Part shown: positions 19,355 through 27,314 of the stretch, piece after piece
How positions within the stretch are numbered: the stretch's first letter is position 1
Layout: each line of letters starts with the position of its first letter
Assembly: GCA_913058495.1 (NCBI GenBank)
Contig: CAJXQC010000004.1
Location: forward strand, 124,001-188,000
Length of the DNA stretch: 64,000 bases
Origin: an uncultured Balneola sp.
Lineage (GTDB): Bacteria; Bacteroidota; Rhodothermia; Balneolales; Balneolaceae
Direction of reading: 5' to 3'
The notes under the pieces: model-generated
Told to the model about the DNA's origin: nothing
What the model saw: the letters and a program-made list of their open reading frames with translations, nothing else
Databases searched by the model: none
Program-made: the position numbers and the translations under genes

Positions 19355-19358
19355 TTTT

Positions 19359-19985
19359 ATGAATAATGTATTGGAAGTCGACCATCCCGTAATTGATATC
19401 TACTTAACTGCTTTACGGGATAAGACTACCAAAACAGCTGCATTCAGAAGAGCGATGGCTAATATCGGAAATATATTAGCCTATCACGCTTTAAGTGAAT
19501 TGCCCTTAACTGAATTTGAAGTTGAAACTCCCATTCAGAAAACAAGTGGTTTCACACCCTCTACCGATGTTGTAGTAATTCCAATTTTGAGAGCAGGTTT
19601 AAGTCTTGTAGATGGAATAATCAATTTTATACCTGAAGCTAAAGTGGGGCATATCGGTGTTTATCGTGATGAAGAAACACACGAGCCGGTCAATTACTAC
19701 CACAATCTTCCAAATGGTATAGAAAATGCATTTACTCTTGTGGTAGATCCGATGCTGGCAACTGGTGGTAGTGGCAGTCACGCAGTCAAGTTTCTGAAAG
19801 AATCAGGAGCAAAAAACATCCGTTTTGTAGCTCTCATTGCAGCTCCTGAGGGAATTGAACGACTTCAAACAGATCATCCTGATGTTCCGATCATAACTGC
19901 CTCAATCGATGAAAAGCTTAATGACCAAGCCTATATCATCCCCGGCTTGGGAGACGCTGGAGATCGCTATTTTGGTACAACTTAA
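19359..19985 (+). CDS. upp: Uracil phosphoribosyltransferase
   Basis: This pyrimidine salvage enzyme makes UMP from uracil and PRPP. At 208 residues it has the standard length. Visible motifs are IPILRAGLSLVDG, the PRPP-binding VVDPMLATGGSGSHA, and the C-terminal PGLGDAGDRYFGT that closes over uracil. It starts 4 bases after the symporter stop, and lptC probably begins inside its last codons. The joining of a salvage gene to LPS-transport genes looks like genome compaction and not a shared pathway. Confidence 0.97.
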   Translation: MNNVLEVDHPVIDIYLTALRDKTTKTAAFRRAMANIGNILAYHALSELPLTEFEVETPIQKTSGFTPSTDVVVIPILRAGLSLVDGIINFIPEAKVGHIGVYRDEETHEPVNYYHNLPNGIENAFTLVVDPMLATGGSGSHAVKFLKESGAKNIRFVALIAAPEGIERLQTDHPDVPIITASIDEKLNDQAYIIPGLGDAGDRYFGTT

Positions 19986-20523
19986 GTACATATTTTCTTC
20001 GTTAGTTTTCTTTCTGATTGTGTCTCAATGCACGGAATTGTCTGAATATGATAACGAACGCATTCAGGAAGCTTTGGGAGATTCTTTAATCACCAGTTCC
20101 ACAACAAAAGATGTGGATATGGACATTATCGAAAACGGAACTCTGAAACTGAATCTAAAAAGTAGTCGCGCCCTTTCCATCACTAAAGACAGAAATAAAA
20201 CAACTTACCTGAGTGGACCTGTAGAAATAGATATCTTCAAAAGTGACAGTCTGGACACTGAAGTTTCTGCTGACAGTGCCATTTATCTGCCTAAGGAAGC
20301 ACAATTCGAATTATTCGGTAATGTGATTGTTCATTCTCAAAACGGACGTTTTCTGTATTCCGAATATTTGAAATGGTTAAGAGAAGACGACGAAGTTACC
20401 ACTCCGGGACGTGTTCTCATTATAACTGAAGCAGATAGTATTGCTGCAACCGGATTTGTAGGAAATACAGATCTTACAAATTATACACTCACCGAAGTAA
20501 CCGGAAAAACACAATTCAATTGA
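19972..20523 (+). CDS. lptC: LPS export periplasmic protein LptC, lipoprotein form
   Basis: The most plausible start is TTG at 19972, preceded by GGAG at 19959-19962 with 9-base spacing. It gives about 183 residues with a short leader ending at a lipobox (LIVSQC). The ATG at 19909 would bury the leader and overlap upp by 77 bases. The mature part is a beta-jellyroll with KSRALSITKDRNKTTYLSGP and IYLPKEAQFELFGNV, typical of LptC/OstA repeats. LptC forms part of the bridge that carries LPS from LptBFG to LptA. The stop overlaps the next gene (TTGA). The lipid anchor in place of a membrane helix is usual in Bacteroidota. Confidence 0.85.
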   Translation: MVQLKYIFSSLVFFLIVSQCTELSEYDNERIQEALGDSLITSSTTKDVDMDIIENGTLKLNLKSSRALSITKDRNKTTYLSGPVEIDIFKSDSLDTEVSADSAIYLPKEAQFELFGNVIVHSQNGRFLYSEYLKWLREDDEVTTPGRVLIITEADSIAATGFVGNTDLTNYTLTEVTGKTQFN

Positions 20524-21938
20524 AAGGATCGATAAAATACCTGCCTTTTTTGATTTTGATTTGTTTCATCAATTCTTCTGTTGTACATGGGCAGACCACC
20601 GTTCAGATCGAAAGTGTTAAAACACTGAAAAGCATTACCGTGGACGGCGAACCCGTCCGGAAATTATATGAAGCTCGATTAAGAACCGGAGGTTTTACAA
20701 TTGTATGCGACAGTGCCTGGCAATTCCTCGAAAAAGATGAGTTCAGAGCTTTTGGGAACATTCAGATCAATACCCCAACCGAAACTATCTGGACCGATTC
20801 CTTGGTCTATTACAATGTGCTAGACTTCAGCCAACTCAGAGGTCGGGTAATTATTAAGCAGGACAGTACACTGCTTTTCGGAAATAAAGTGAATTACAAT
20901 TTTGTAACCAAAGTAGGTCGGTTTCTGGATGAGATCAGATTAGAAGACAACGAGAATGGTATTTTGAAAGCTCAATCCGGGGTCTATTTTCAGAATCAAG
21001 ATAGCGCCGAATTTCGTGGAAACGTACAGTTGGTAGATTCTGCGCAATATGTAGAAGGCGATAGTTTGTTTATCAACCGCAAATCTAAGTTTCTCAGGCT
21101 TTTCGACAATCTTCTCGTAATTGACAGCACAAACAATGCATTATTAACCGGTGATTATTTAGAAGCAGATTCTACCGGACGAAGATATCTCAAAGGGAAC
21201 GGATACCTTCGTCGAACAGTAGAAGATTCAGTAAGCTCAGATACCACCCACATCTTTGCCGAAGAGATTGAGCTCAATGAAAAAGACTCAACCACAACTA
21301 TAGATGCTTTTACGGATGTAAATGTATGGTCAGAAAAATTCTCTTCCCTATCTGATACTTTATATTACAATTCTGATACAGAACTCTTCCGTCTAAAAGG
21401 AAATCCAAAAGCCTGGAATAAAAATATTCAGCTCTCCGGTCCCTTTATCTTTGTTCAGCTTGATAGCAGTGAAGTTCAAAGCCTGACCTCCTACCCGGAA
21501 CCTATTGCCGTTCAGGAAGACACGGTAACAGGAAGATTAAATCAGATCAAAGGCGATACGCTGATTGCGGATTTTAAGAATGGGAATATTTCTAAGATAA
21601 CTATACATCCTAACAGTGAAGTCTTATATCATATCATTAACGAGAATAACGAACCGGACGGAGCATTTGAAAGTACTTCTCCGAAAACCGTTCTGATCTT
21701 CGAAAACGGGGATATGGTTGAAGCAAAGATGGGCAAAAATCAGGGATTATTTTTACCCGAGTATACCGAGTTGGATAGCCGGCGATTGGAAGGTTTTATC
21801 TGGACACCGGAATTACGTCCCGAAAAACCAACTATTGACCCACAGCCTACCCTTCCTCCCATTCCAGCAGAACGACCTTTTGAACTACCGAAGAGGTTTG
21901 TGGAGTTTATGGAAAATTTAGATACAGATAATAATTAA
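20520..21938 (+). CDS. OstA/LptA-like periplasmic protein
   Basis: This 472-residue secreted protein has a signal peptide (about 1-24, ending VVHGQ) and several OstA-type beta repeats. These include CDSAWQFLEKDEFRAFGNIQ, DSTLLFGNKVNYN and SAEFRGNVQLVDS. It follows lptC with a 4-base overlap and starts at TTG, which agrees with a role in the periplasmic LPS bridge. It is much longer than E. coli LptA (about 185 residues). That resembles the long OstA-like proteins of Bacteroidota, which may replace or extend LptA. The C-terminus is proline-rich. LptD is not in the window. Confidence 0.82.
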   Translation: MKGSIKYLPFLILICFINSSVVHGQTTVQIESVKTLKSITVDGEPVRKLYEARLRTGGFTIVCDSAWQFLEKDEFRAFGNIQINTPTETIWTDSLVYYNVLDFSQLRGRVIIKQDSTLLFGNKVNYNFVTKVGRFLDEIRLEDNENGILKAQSGVYFQNQDSAEFRGNVQLVDSAQYVEGDSLFINRKSKFLRLFDNLLVIDSTNNALLTGDYLEADSTGRRYLKGNGYLRRTVEDSVSSDTTHIFAEEIELNEKDSTTTIDAFTDVNVWSEKFSSLSDTLYYNSDTELFRLKGNPKAWNKNIQLSGPFIFVQLDSSEVQSLTSYPEPIAVQEDTVTGRLNQIKGDTLIADFKNGNISKITIHPNSEVLYHIINENNEPDGAFESTSPKTVLIFENGDMVEAKMGKNQGLFLPEYTELDSRRLEGFIWTPELRPEKPTIDPQPTLPPIPAERPFELPKRFVEFMENLDTDNN

Positions 21939-22030
21939 TGTCTTTTTGATTTGATCCTTTTAGATGTTAGATAATTCGTTGACGTTTTGTAGTTGTAGAA
22001 AAATTTGCCCTTAGGATTTAAGACGGAAAA

Positions 22031-22209
22031 GAGAGCATAATCCGGATGCGTCTGCGAAGCAGGAATAATCCTTTCAGGTGAAGAGTGTATTAATTACCTC
22101 AGAATAAACGAAGACCTTTAGGATTATTCAGCGTAGGATCAGTGAGCCCGTCTTAAATACTTCAGCTTGATCTTTTGTCCCGTTCGAACGGGATATCAAG
22201 ACAAAAGTA
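22031..22209. repeat. 179-bp structured intergenic repeat, copy A
   Basis: This copy aligns without gaps to 26356-26534, with about 18 differences in 179 positions (about 90% identity by hand count). Internal structure: an 11-base CTGC/GCAG hairpin near 22051-22061, and a 10-bp pair GAATAATCCT/AGGATTATTC (22063-22072 with 22120-22129). The last 44 bases are identical in both copies and contain the perfect 14-bp palindrome CCCGTTCGAACGGG at 22179-22192. Differences fall mostly in loops. No ORF spans it. It may be a structured RNA element, a MITE-like repeat or a transcription terminator unit. Confidence 0.85.
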
Positions 22210-22286
22210 GGTACCCTATTATAAGCTAAGTGTGTTTACAGGATTCAGTTCCTTAGCTCTATGTACTTTTGTACCGACAAAAGTAC
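22200..22286. other. Nested hairpins adjoining repeat copy A
   Basis: ACAAAAGTA (22201-22209) can pair with TACTTTTGT (22264-22272), enclosing AGCTAAG/CTTAGCT (22224-22230 with 22252-22258). TACTTTTGT can instead close a perfect 10-bp hairpin with a 4-base loop (22263-22272 with 22277-22286). These pairings exclude one another and also compete with the CTTTTGTC-GACAAAAG pairing inside the repeat. The segment is absent from copy B. The remainder to 22617 shows no convincing gene; a 78-codon open frame from 22261 looks repeat-derived. Confidence 0.55.
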
Positions 22287-22617
22287 CAAAAGCTCCCGAC
22301 AAGAATTATTGGCGCGAACTCCATTACATCGACTAATCATTACAAAAGGTCTACGAACGTATGATACATATTCAAGAATCAGCCAGAAGTGTAATGATTG
22401 CTCCTTAGGAGCCGTCGATTTTATTACGTTCTTGACCGCCAATAATTCTAAAGGTCGGTATAGTTGGAGACTTTTTCTGAAACCGTCATTTGTTTAGGAG
22501 TGTGACTATTTTTAAATGTGAAGCGTATACCCAAGATCTGGATTCTTTTCAAAATGTACTAACCCTCCGGACGTAAACGTCCTTCTAGTTTAAATTATCA
22601 ATTTAGATATTTAAGTA

Positions 22618-22646
22618 GGTCATCCTGAACTTGTTTCAGGATGACC
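22618..22646. repeat. GTCATCCTGAA-type palindromic repeat
   Basis: A perfect 12-bp stem (22618-22629 with 22635-22646) around a 5-base loop has the form of the small palindromes, reading GTCATCCTGAA and TTCAGGATGAC, that are dispersed in intergenic regions of many bacteria. It lies in the long spacer upstream of the S10 peptidase. The rest of 22647-22801 has no recognisable feature apart from AT-rich promoter-like sequence. Confidence 0.7.
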
Positions 22647-22801
22647 CTATTCTTTAAGCCAAGGAAAACCTGCCCAAAAATTGCATGCCCTCTTAAAAGA
22701 CTTACTGATCCAGCTTAATTAAAAATTGTAATTGCTCTCTCCTCTTTTCTGCATTTTTGATTTTCCAATGCTATTTTGATTAAAACTAACTCGATCAAAT
22801 T

Positions 22802-24301
22802 ATGAAACGACTCTTCTCAACAACTCTATTCTTTTTATTTCTGCTAACTTCCATATCGGCCCAGGATTTCACTCTTCCGGAACACTTTGACAGAACCGTG
22901 GAAACCTCTCATGAAGTGACTGTTAACGGTTCTAAGATTCCCTATTCAGCAACAACAGGATTCCAACCTGTTATGGATGAAGACGGAAACGAAATCGCTG
23001 CACTCAATTATACTTATTATAGGAGAACTGATATAAAGGATGATACACGTCGACCATTGCTGATCTCTTTTAACGGCGGACCCGGTTCTGCATCTGTTTG
23101 GATGCATTTAGCTTATACCGGACCAAAAGTGTTACGTATAGATGATGAAGGATTTCCCATTCAACCTTATGGAGTAAAAGATAATCCCCATACTGTTCTG
23201 GATGTAGCTGATATTGTTTTCGTAAATCCGGTAAACACCGGTTATTCCAGAGTGCTTGATCCTGAAACGGACACAAAGCAATTCTTCGGAGTAAATCAGG
23301 ATATCGCATACCTTTCAGAATGGATAAATCTGTTTGTTACCCGAACAAACCGCTGGAGATCACCAAAATATCTGATCGGAGAAAGCTACGGAACCACCAG
23401 AGTTTCCGGTTTGGCTTTAGCATTACAAAGCAGACAATGGATGTATTTGAATGGTGTGATTCTGGTTTCACCAACTGAACTTGGAATACACAATGGAAAC
23501 GGCAGACGTGAAGGTCCGTTGGGCGCTTCACTCCGATTACCATATTTCACAGCAGCAGCGTGGTATCATGAAAAACTGCCGTCCGATCTTCAATCTAAAG
23601 ATCTGGACGAAGTACTGCTTATGGCTGAAAATTATGCTGTAGACGAACTTATGCCTGTTATTGCAAAAGGAGGATTTGTAACTGATGCTGACAAAGAAGC
23701 GGCCGCAGAAATGATGGCGCGATACTCAGGAATTTCCAAGAAAGTAATTCTTCAACATAATTTAGATGTCCCTGCTTCCTTTTTTTGGAAAGAACTGCTT
23801 CGGGATGAAGGCCATACTGTTGGAAGATTGGATTCCCGATACAAAGGGTTAGACAAAACTGATGCCGGAATAAGACCGGATTTTAATTCCGAACTTACTT
23901 CATGGCTTCACTCCTTCACCCCTGCTGTGAATTATTATTTCAGAAACCATCTTAATTTTAAAACTGACCTGAAGTACAATATGTTTGGTTCGGTTCGTCC
24001 GTGGGACAGTAGTGGTGATAATACCGGCGAGAATTTACGACAAGCTATGGCTCAGAATCCGTATTTACACACTATGGTTCAGAGTGGTTATTACGATGGA
24101 GCCACAAAATATTTCGATGCCAAATATACCATGTGGCAGATCGACCCGAGTGGCAAAATGAAAGATCGTTTTTCATTTAAAGGCTACCGCAGTGGACACA
24201 TGATGTACTTACGCGCCGAAGACCTAAAAAATGCCAATGATGATATTCGTGAATTTATAGAAACCTCGTTACCGGCTGCGGGCACTCCGGCTAAGTATTG
24301 A
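22802..24301 (+). CDS. S10 family serine carboxypeptidase-like protein
   Basis: This 499-residue exported peptidase has a clear signal peptide (1-21, ending SISAQ). The alpha/beta-hydrolase fold shows the oxyanion motif NGGPGS at 91-96 and the nucleophile Ser195 in GESYGTTR. The aspartate lies in QSGYYDGATKYFDA and the histidine in GYRSGHMMYLR, in the order and spacing expected for S10. Family members cut C-terminal residues at acidic pH; periplasmic or outer-membrane location is inferred from the leader. It stands alone behind an 860-base spacer and is followed by a hairpin. Confidence 0.92.
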   Translation: MKRLFSTTLFFLFLLTSISAQDFTLPEHFDRTVETSHEVTVNGSKIPYSATTGFQPVMDEDGNEIAALNYTYYRRTDIKDDTRRPLLISFNGGPGSASVWMHLAYTGPKVLRIDDEGFPIQPYGVKDNPHTVLDVADIVFVNPVNTGYSRVLDPETDTKQFFGVNQDIAYLSEWINLFVTRTNRWRSPKYLIGESYGTTRVSGLALALQSRQWMYLNGVILVSPTELGIHNGNGRREGPLGASLRLPYFTAAAWYHEKLPSDLQSKDLDEVLLMAENYAVDELMPVIAKGGFVTDADKEAAAEMMARYSGISKKVILQHNLDVPASFFWKELLRDEGHTVGRLDSRYKGLDKTDAGIRPDFNSELTSWLHSFTPAVNYYFRNHLNFKTDLKYNMFGSVRPWDSSGDNTGENLRQAMAQNPYLHTMVQSGYYDGATKYFDAKYTMWQIDPSGKMKDRFSFKGYRSGHMMYLRAEDLKNANDDIREFIETSLPAAGTPAKY

Positions 24302-24318
24302 TAAATAACGATTGAAAG

Positions 24319-24347
24319 TCGGTCTGACAGATTCCCTGTCTGACCGA
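24319..24347 (+). terminator. Hairpin terminator after the S10 peptidase gene
   Basis: An 11-bp stem with one T-T mismatch (24319-24330 with 24336-24347) and a 5-base loop is followed by a T-rich stretch. It begins 17 bases after the peptidase stop. The same layout with a central mismatch is seen at 30327-30355. Confidence 0.7.
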
Positions 24348-24387
24348 TTATTTGACTTTTTATAGAAACAATTTTGAAAAGCAAAAT

Positions 24388-24981
24388 ATGTTAAAATATG
24401 GCCAAATAGCTTTGATTCTTCTCCTGTTATACTCGTGCAAATCTCAGGAGGTGAGAAACGGTTATAATACAAAAGCGATTGAATTCAATAATCAAGCTGT
24501 CGAATTAATGATGGCTGGAAATTATGATAGTGCTTTAATCGTATTTGATAAAGCCATAAAACTTGATAAATCCTATTATTTACCACATTCCGGTAAGTCT
24601 AATATCTACGTATTAAGAAAAGACTTTGACAATGCTCTAATTGAGAGTGAATTGGTAATTAAAAAACAACCTGATTTGGCAGAGGGATGGGTGTACTCCG
24701 GAATGTTATATGATCGGAAAGGAGAATCGAAAACCGCTAATAAATACTACCAAAAGAGTATTGAGATATTCACTAAGCGAATTTCAAATCCGGAGAAACA
24801 ACACATGATTTCTGCGAATAGACTGAATCGAGCTTATTCTTATATTTTACTTGGAGAAACAGAGAAAGGGAAAAAGGAGTTGCAAGCATTAAAGCAAGAA
24901 GAACCGGAAAACTTTATGATTGATCAACTTTTAAATACAAGTAAAGAGGATTATATAAATCAATTATTTGGTGAAGATTAA
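24388..24981 (+). CDS. TPR-repeat lipoprotein
   Basis: I start at the ATG at 24388, which gives 197 residues opening with a lipoprotein leader (ALILLLLYSC, lipobox Cys at residue 17). An upstream in-frame ATG at 24352 would add 12 charged residues before the leader and lies in the tail of the terminator. Two to three TPR-like helical pairs are visible (AGNYDSALIVFDKAIKLDKS; DFDNALIESELVIKKQPDLA). TPR lipoproteins usually act as scaffolds in the periplasm or at the outer membrane; the partner is unknown. It is monocistronic by spacing. Confidence 0.8.
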   Translation: MLKYGQIALILLLLYSCKSQEVRNGYNTKAIEFNNQAVELMMAGNYDSALIVFDKAIKLDKSYYLPHSGKSNIYVLRKDFDNALIESELVIKKQPDLAEGWVYSGMLYDRKGESKTANKYYQKSIEIFTKRISNPEKQHMISANRLNRAYSYILLGETEKGKKELQALKQEEPENFMIDQLLNTSKEDYINQLFGED

Positions 24982-25126
24982 ACCTCCTACAACACGTGTT
25001 AAAACTATTTGTCCCCACAGATCAGTGACCAAGTTGTAGTTTGAAGGGATTTCTTGTTTATTTATTCTGTCCATCTTATTCATCGTTCAGATGAACTGCT
25101 TTTAAAATCAAATCAGGGATTGATCG

Positions 25127-25888
25127 TTGGAGAGTAATACAAATATATCTGTAGTAAATCCGGAATTGAAGTTCGATAAAGTTTCTTTGGTCGAACCTTC
25201 GGGACATCATTTTCTCTTACTCGCCGCAGAAGTAGACCGATCAGCCCTACCCTTTTTTCTATTCACAAGCAGCAAAAAGAATGAACTGCTTACCTATTCA
25301 AAATCCAAATGCCGTGAACTAGAACTTATTGATGGAGCTGAAAGTGCTGTGGTTTTTAAAGCCAGTTTGATTCCACCCGGAAAAGGAAAACTTTTAGAAG
25401 AAAGACCTAAGGTTCATATCGCAAAATATGATGTGGTTGTACTGATCGAAACAGAAAGTAAATCCATTGCAGAAAACATCAAATCCCATAAACTATATTC
25501 AGATCTGGAAAAGAAAATAAGCGAAGCTGCAAATAATACACTTTACTTAAGTGCCTCCAATGTGAAAAAGATCAATTCCGTCGACCATAACCGACAAGGT
25601 GTTTTCTTATTTAATTTCTTTTATGCAGACAATGTTCAACAGAATATCGGCATCTGGGAATATACCGCCGGTTGGTTTCAGCAGGAAACCGGCTTGGATA
25701 ATTCTACTGTTCTTCTGCCTGAAAATCCCGGGAAATCAGATTACAAGATCATAAATCATTGCAGATGGGATAGCTTTAGCAATATCCTGCCCTCATTGAT
25801 CTTTAAGAAAACGTTTAAAACGTATGTATTAGACAACTTTTATGAGAACAATGTCGCCGCAATTCCGATATTGTATAAACTAGCCTGA
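25127..25888 (+). CDS. Uncharacterised protein, 253 residues
   Basis: The frame begins at TTG 25127, with AGGGA at about 25115-25119 a fair distance upstream; no in-frame ATG lies near. The protein is soluble, without signal peptide or membrane helix. The most distinctive part is RQGVFLFNFFYADNVQQNIG followed by IWEYTAGWFQQETGLDNSTV, which looks like a conserved core. I cannot name a family with confidence. It is followed 30 bases later by a DUF2200 gene, so the two probably form an operon. A dimeric alpha/beta-barrel or monooxygenase-like fold is possible but unproven. Confidence 0.7.
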   Translation: MESNTNISVVNPELKFDKVSLVEPSGHHFLLLAAEVDRSALPFFLFTSSKKNELLTYSKSKCRELELIDGAESAVVFKASLIPPGKGKLLEERPKVHIAKYDVVVLIETESKSIAENIKSHKLYSDLEKKISEAANNTLYLSASNVKKINSVDHNRQGVFLFNFFYADNVQQNIGIWEYTAGWFQQETGLDNSTVLLPENPGKSDYKIINHCRWDSFSNILPSLIFKKTFKTYVLDNFYENNVAAIPILYKLA

Positions 25889-25918
25889 ATTAAAACTCTG
25901 AATTAAACTGATAAACCA

Positions 25919-26296
25919 ATGCCAGCAAAGACAGATACCAGCCATCACGATGAACGCATAGCCAAAATGACCTTCGCTTCGGTGTATCCGCATTATGTCA
26001 CCAAAGTAGAAAAGAAAGGAAAGACTAAAGAAGAACTTCATCAGGTTATTGAGTGGCTCACCGGTTATGATGAACAGAAAATTCAGGAGTTGATCGACTC
26101 TAAAGTAAACTTCGAGGATTTCTTTAATGGCGCAACACTAAATCCAAACGCCCACCTTATTACCGGAGTAATTTGCGGATATCGAGTAGAAGAAATCACC
26201 AATAAAACCACACGGGAATGTCGCTATCTTGACAAACTGATTGATGAACTCGCCAGAGGAAAAAAGATGGAGAATATATTGAGAAGCAGTAAGTAA
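25919..26296 (+). CDS. DUF2200 family protein
   Basis: This 125-residue cytoplasmic protein follows the DUF2200 pattern closely: [20 protein letters not shown], then [20 protein letters not shown], then ICGYRVEEI and [20 protein letters not shown]. The family is widespread and has no established function. It sits 30 bases after the unknown 253-residue protein and is followed by repeat copy B. Identification of the family is good; the role is open. Confidence 0.85.
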   Translation: MPAKTDTSHHDERIAKMTFASVYPHYVTKVEKKGKTKEELHQVIEWLTGYDEQKIQELIDSKVNFEDFFNGATLNPNAHLITGVICGYRVEEITNKTTRECRYLDKLIDELARGKKMENILRSSK

Positions 26297-26355
26297 TTAG
26301 GAATGATTCAATGAAGAATTAAGAATTTTTCAATTGGGTTGGCGAATTATTTTAT

Positions 26356-26534
26356 GAGAGCGTGATCCGGATGCGCCTGCAAAGCAGGAATAATCCTTTC
26401 TGGTGAAGAGTGTAATAACTTTCTCAGGATGACCGAAGACCTTTAGGATTATTCAGCGCAGAGTCAATGAACCCGTCTTAAATACTTCGGCTTGATCTTT
26501 TGTCCCGTTCGAACGGGATATCAAGACAAAAGTA
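26356..26534. repeat. 179-bp structured intergenic repeat, copy B
   Basis: This is the second copy of the element at 22031-22209, in the same orientation 4.3 kb downstream and of exactly equal length. It keeps the GAATAATCCT/AGGATTATTC pair, the CTGC/GCAG hairpin and the identical 3' 44 bases with the CCCGTTCGAACGGG palindrome. Flanking bases on both sides differ from copy A, which marks the element ends. It fills most of the 347-base spacer between DUF2200 and the next gene; nothing else is seen there. Confidence 0.85.
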
Positions 26535-26643
26535 AGTAGCAATTCTAATTCAAAAGTTAGTTGGGGGAATTAAGAATGTGAAACCGCAACAAATTCTCTC
26601 AACCGTAGTAATACTTCCCGGTTATTAATTAAATTATCTTTCT

Positions 26644-27174
26644 GTGGAATTAGATCTCATCAAAAAAAATAAAGTATTAATTACACTCTTCTCTGCATTA
26701 TTGGTATTTGTTCATTTGTTATTTGAACATTTCCACGGAGGGGTCGTTACTCATTATATTCTACAAGATGACAGCTTGCCCGGAATCTCAAACTGGTGGG
26801 GTCTACTTACTTTTCCTTTGGCTACCTGGGTTGTTCTGCTTAGAATTGAAAAAAGAAATAATGCTTCAGAAAAGGAACAAAATAAGAATGTTTTATATCG
26901 CTTAGTAAGCGCAATCATATTCGGAATTGTAGTGTCATCTCTATTTTCAATTGAATCGACCGGTCTTGATTATTTGATGCTGAGCTTATTCGCTTTCTCT
27001 CTTTTTATCCCTCTTTATTTCGGTGAATACCTTCTTGGTTTTACCATTGGAACCATGTTTGTGTTTGGCGCAAATATCCCGATCATTGGCGGCATAGTGC
27101 TTATTTTCATCCTTTTTCTGCTCTACAACATTCCGAGGTTCGGTTTTAGATTTGTGAGATCTAAGCTTAATTGA
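26644..27174 (+). CDS. Integral membrane protein of unknown function
   Basis: The 176-residue frame opens at GTG 26644. Five or so hydrophobic helices are visible (about 12-30, 47-66, 83-100, 108-126, 128-165). A short HFHGG motif follows the first helix, which might bind a metal, but nothing more supports that. A promoter-like TATCTTTC lies at 26635-26642, so the message could be nearly leaderless. I do not recognise a family. It stands alone between repeat copy B and the redox operon. Confidence 0.65.
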   Translation: MELDLIKKNKVLITLFSALLVFVHLLFEHFHGGVVTHYILQDDSLPGISNWWGLLTFPLATWVVLLRIEKRNNASEKEQNKNVLYRLVSAIIFGIVVSSLFSIESTGLDYLMLSLFAFSLFIPLYFGEYLLGFTIGTMFVFGANIPIIGGIVLIFILFLLYNIPRFGFRFVRSKLN

Positions 27175-27264
27175 ATCGTTTATAGAGTCATCCGGTTTAT
27201 ACAACTTGGCAGTCATCCTGTAACGGATGCTAGATATCTTAATTTATCCTTTCCTTATTTAATT

Positions 27265-27280
27265 TTTAGTCATGACTAAA
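27265..27280. promoter_or_regulatory. 16-bp perfect palindrome upstream of the DHOR/Rieske/porin operon
   Basis: TTTAGTCATGACTAAA is a perfect inverted repeat ending 34 bases before the operon start. A TATTTTTA sequence follows at once and could serve as a -7 element, which would place the palindrome in the spacer or -35 region where repressors and activators usually bind. No second copy was noticed in the window. The binding protein is unknown. Confidence 0.6.
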
Positions 27281-27314
27281 TATTTTTATATTCACATAAA
27301 AATAATACGACATC

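Noticed and set aside
22261-22497. 78-codon open frame in the spacer before the S10 peptidase gene
   Set aside because: It begins within a perfect hairpin of the repeat region, has an odd composition and no domain; it looks like translated repeat DNA.
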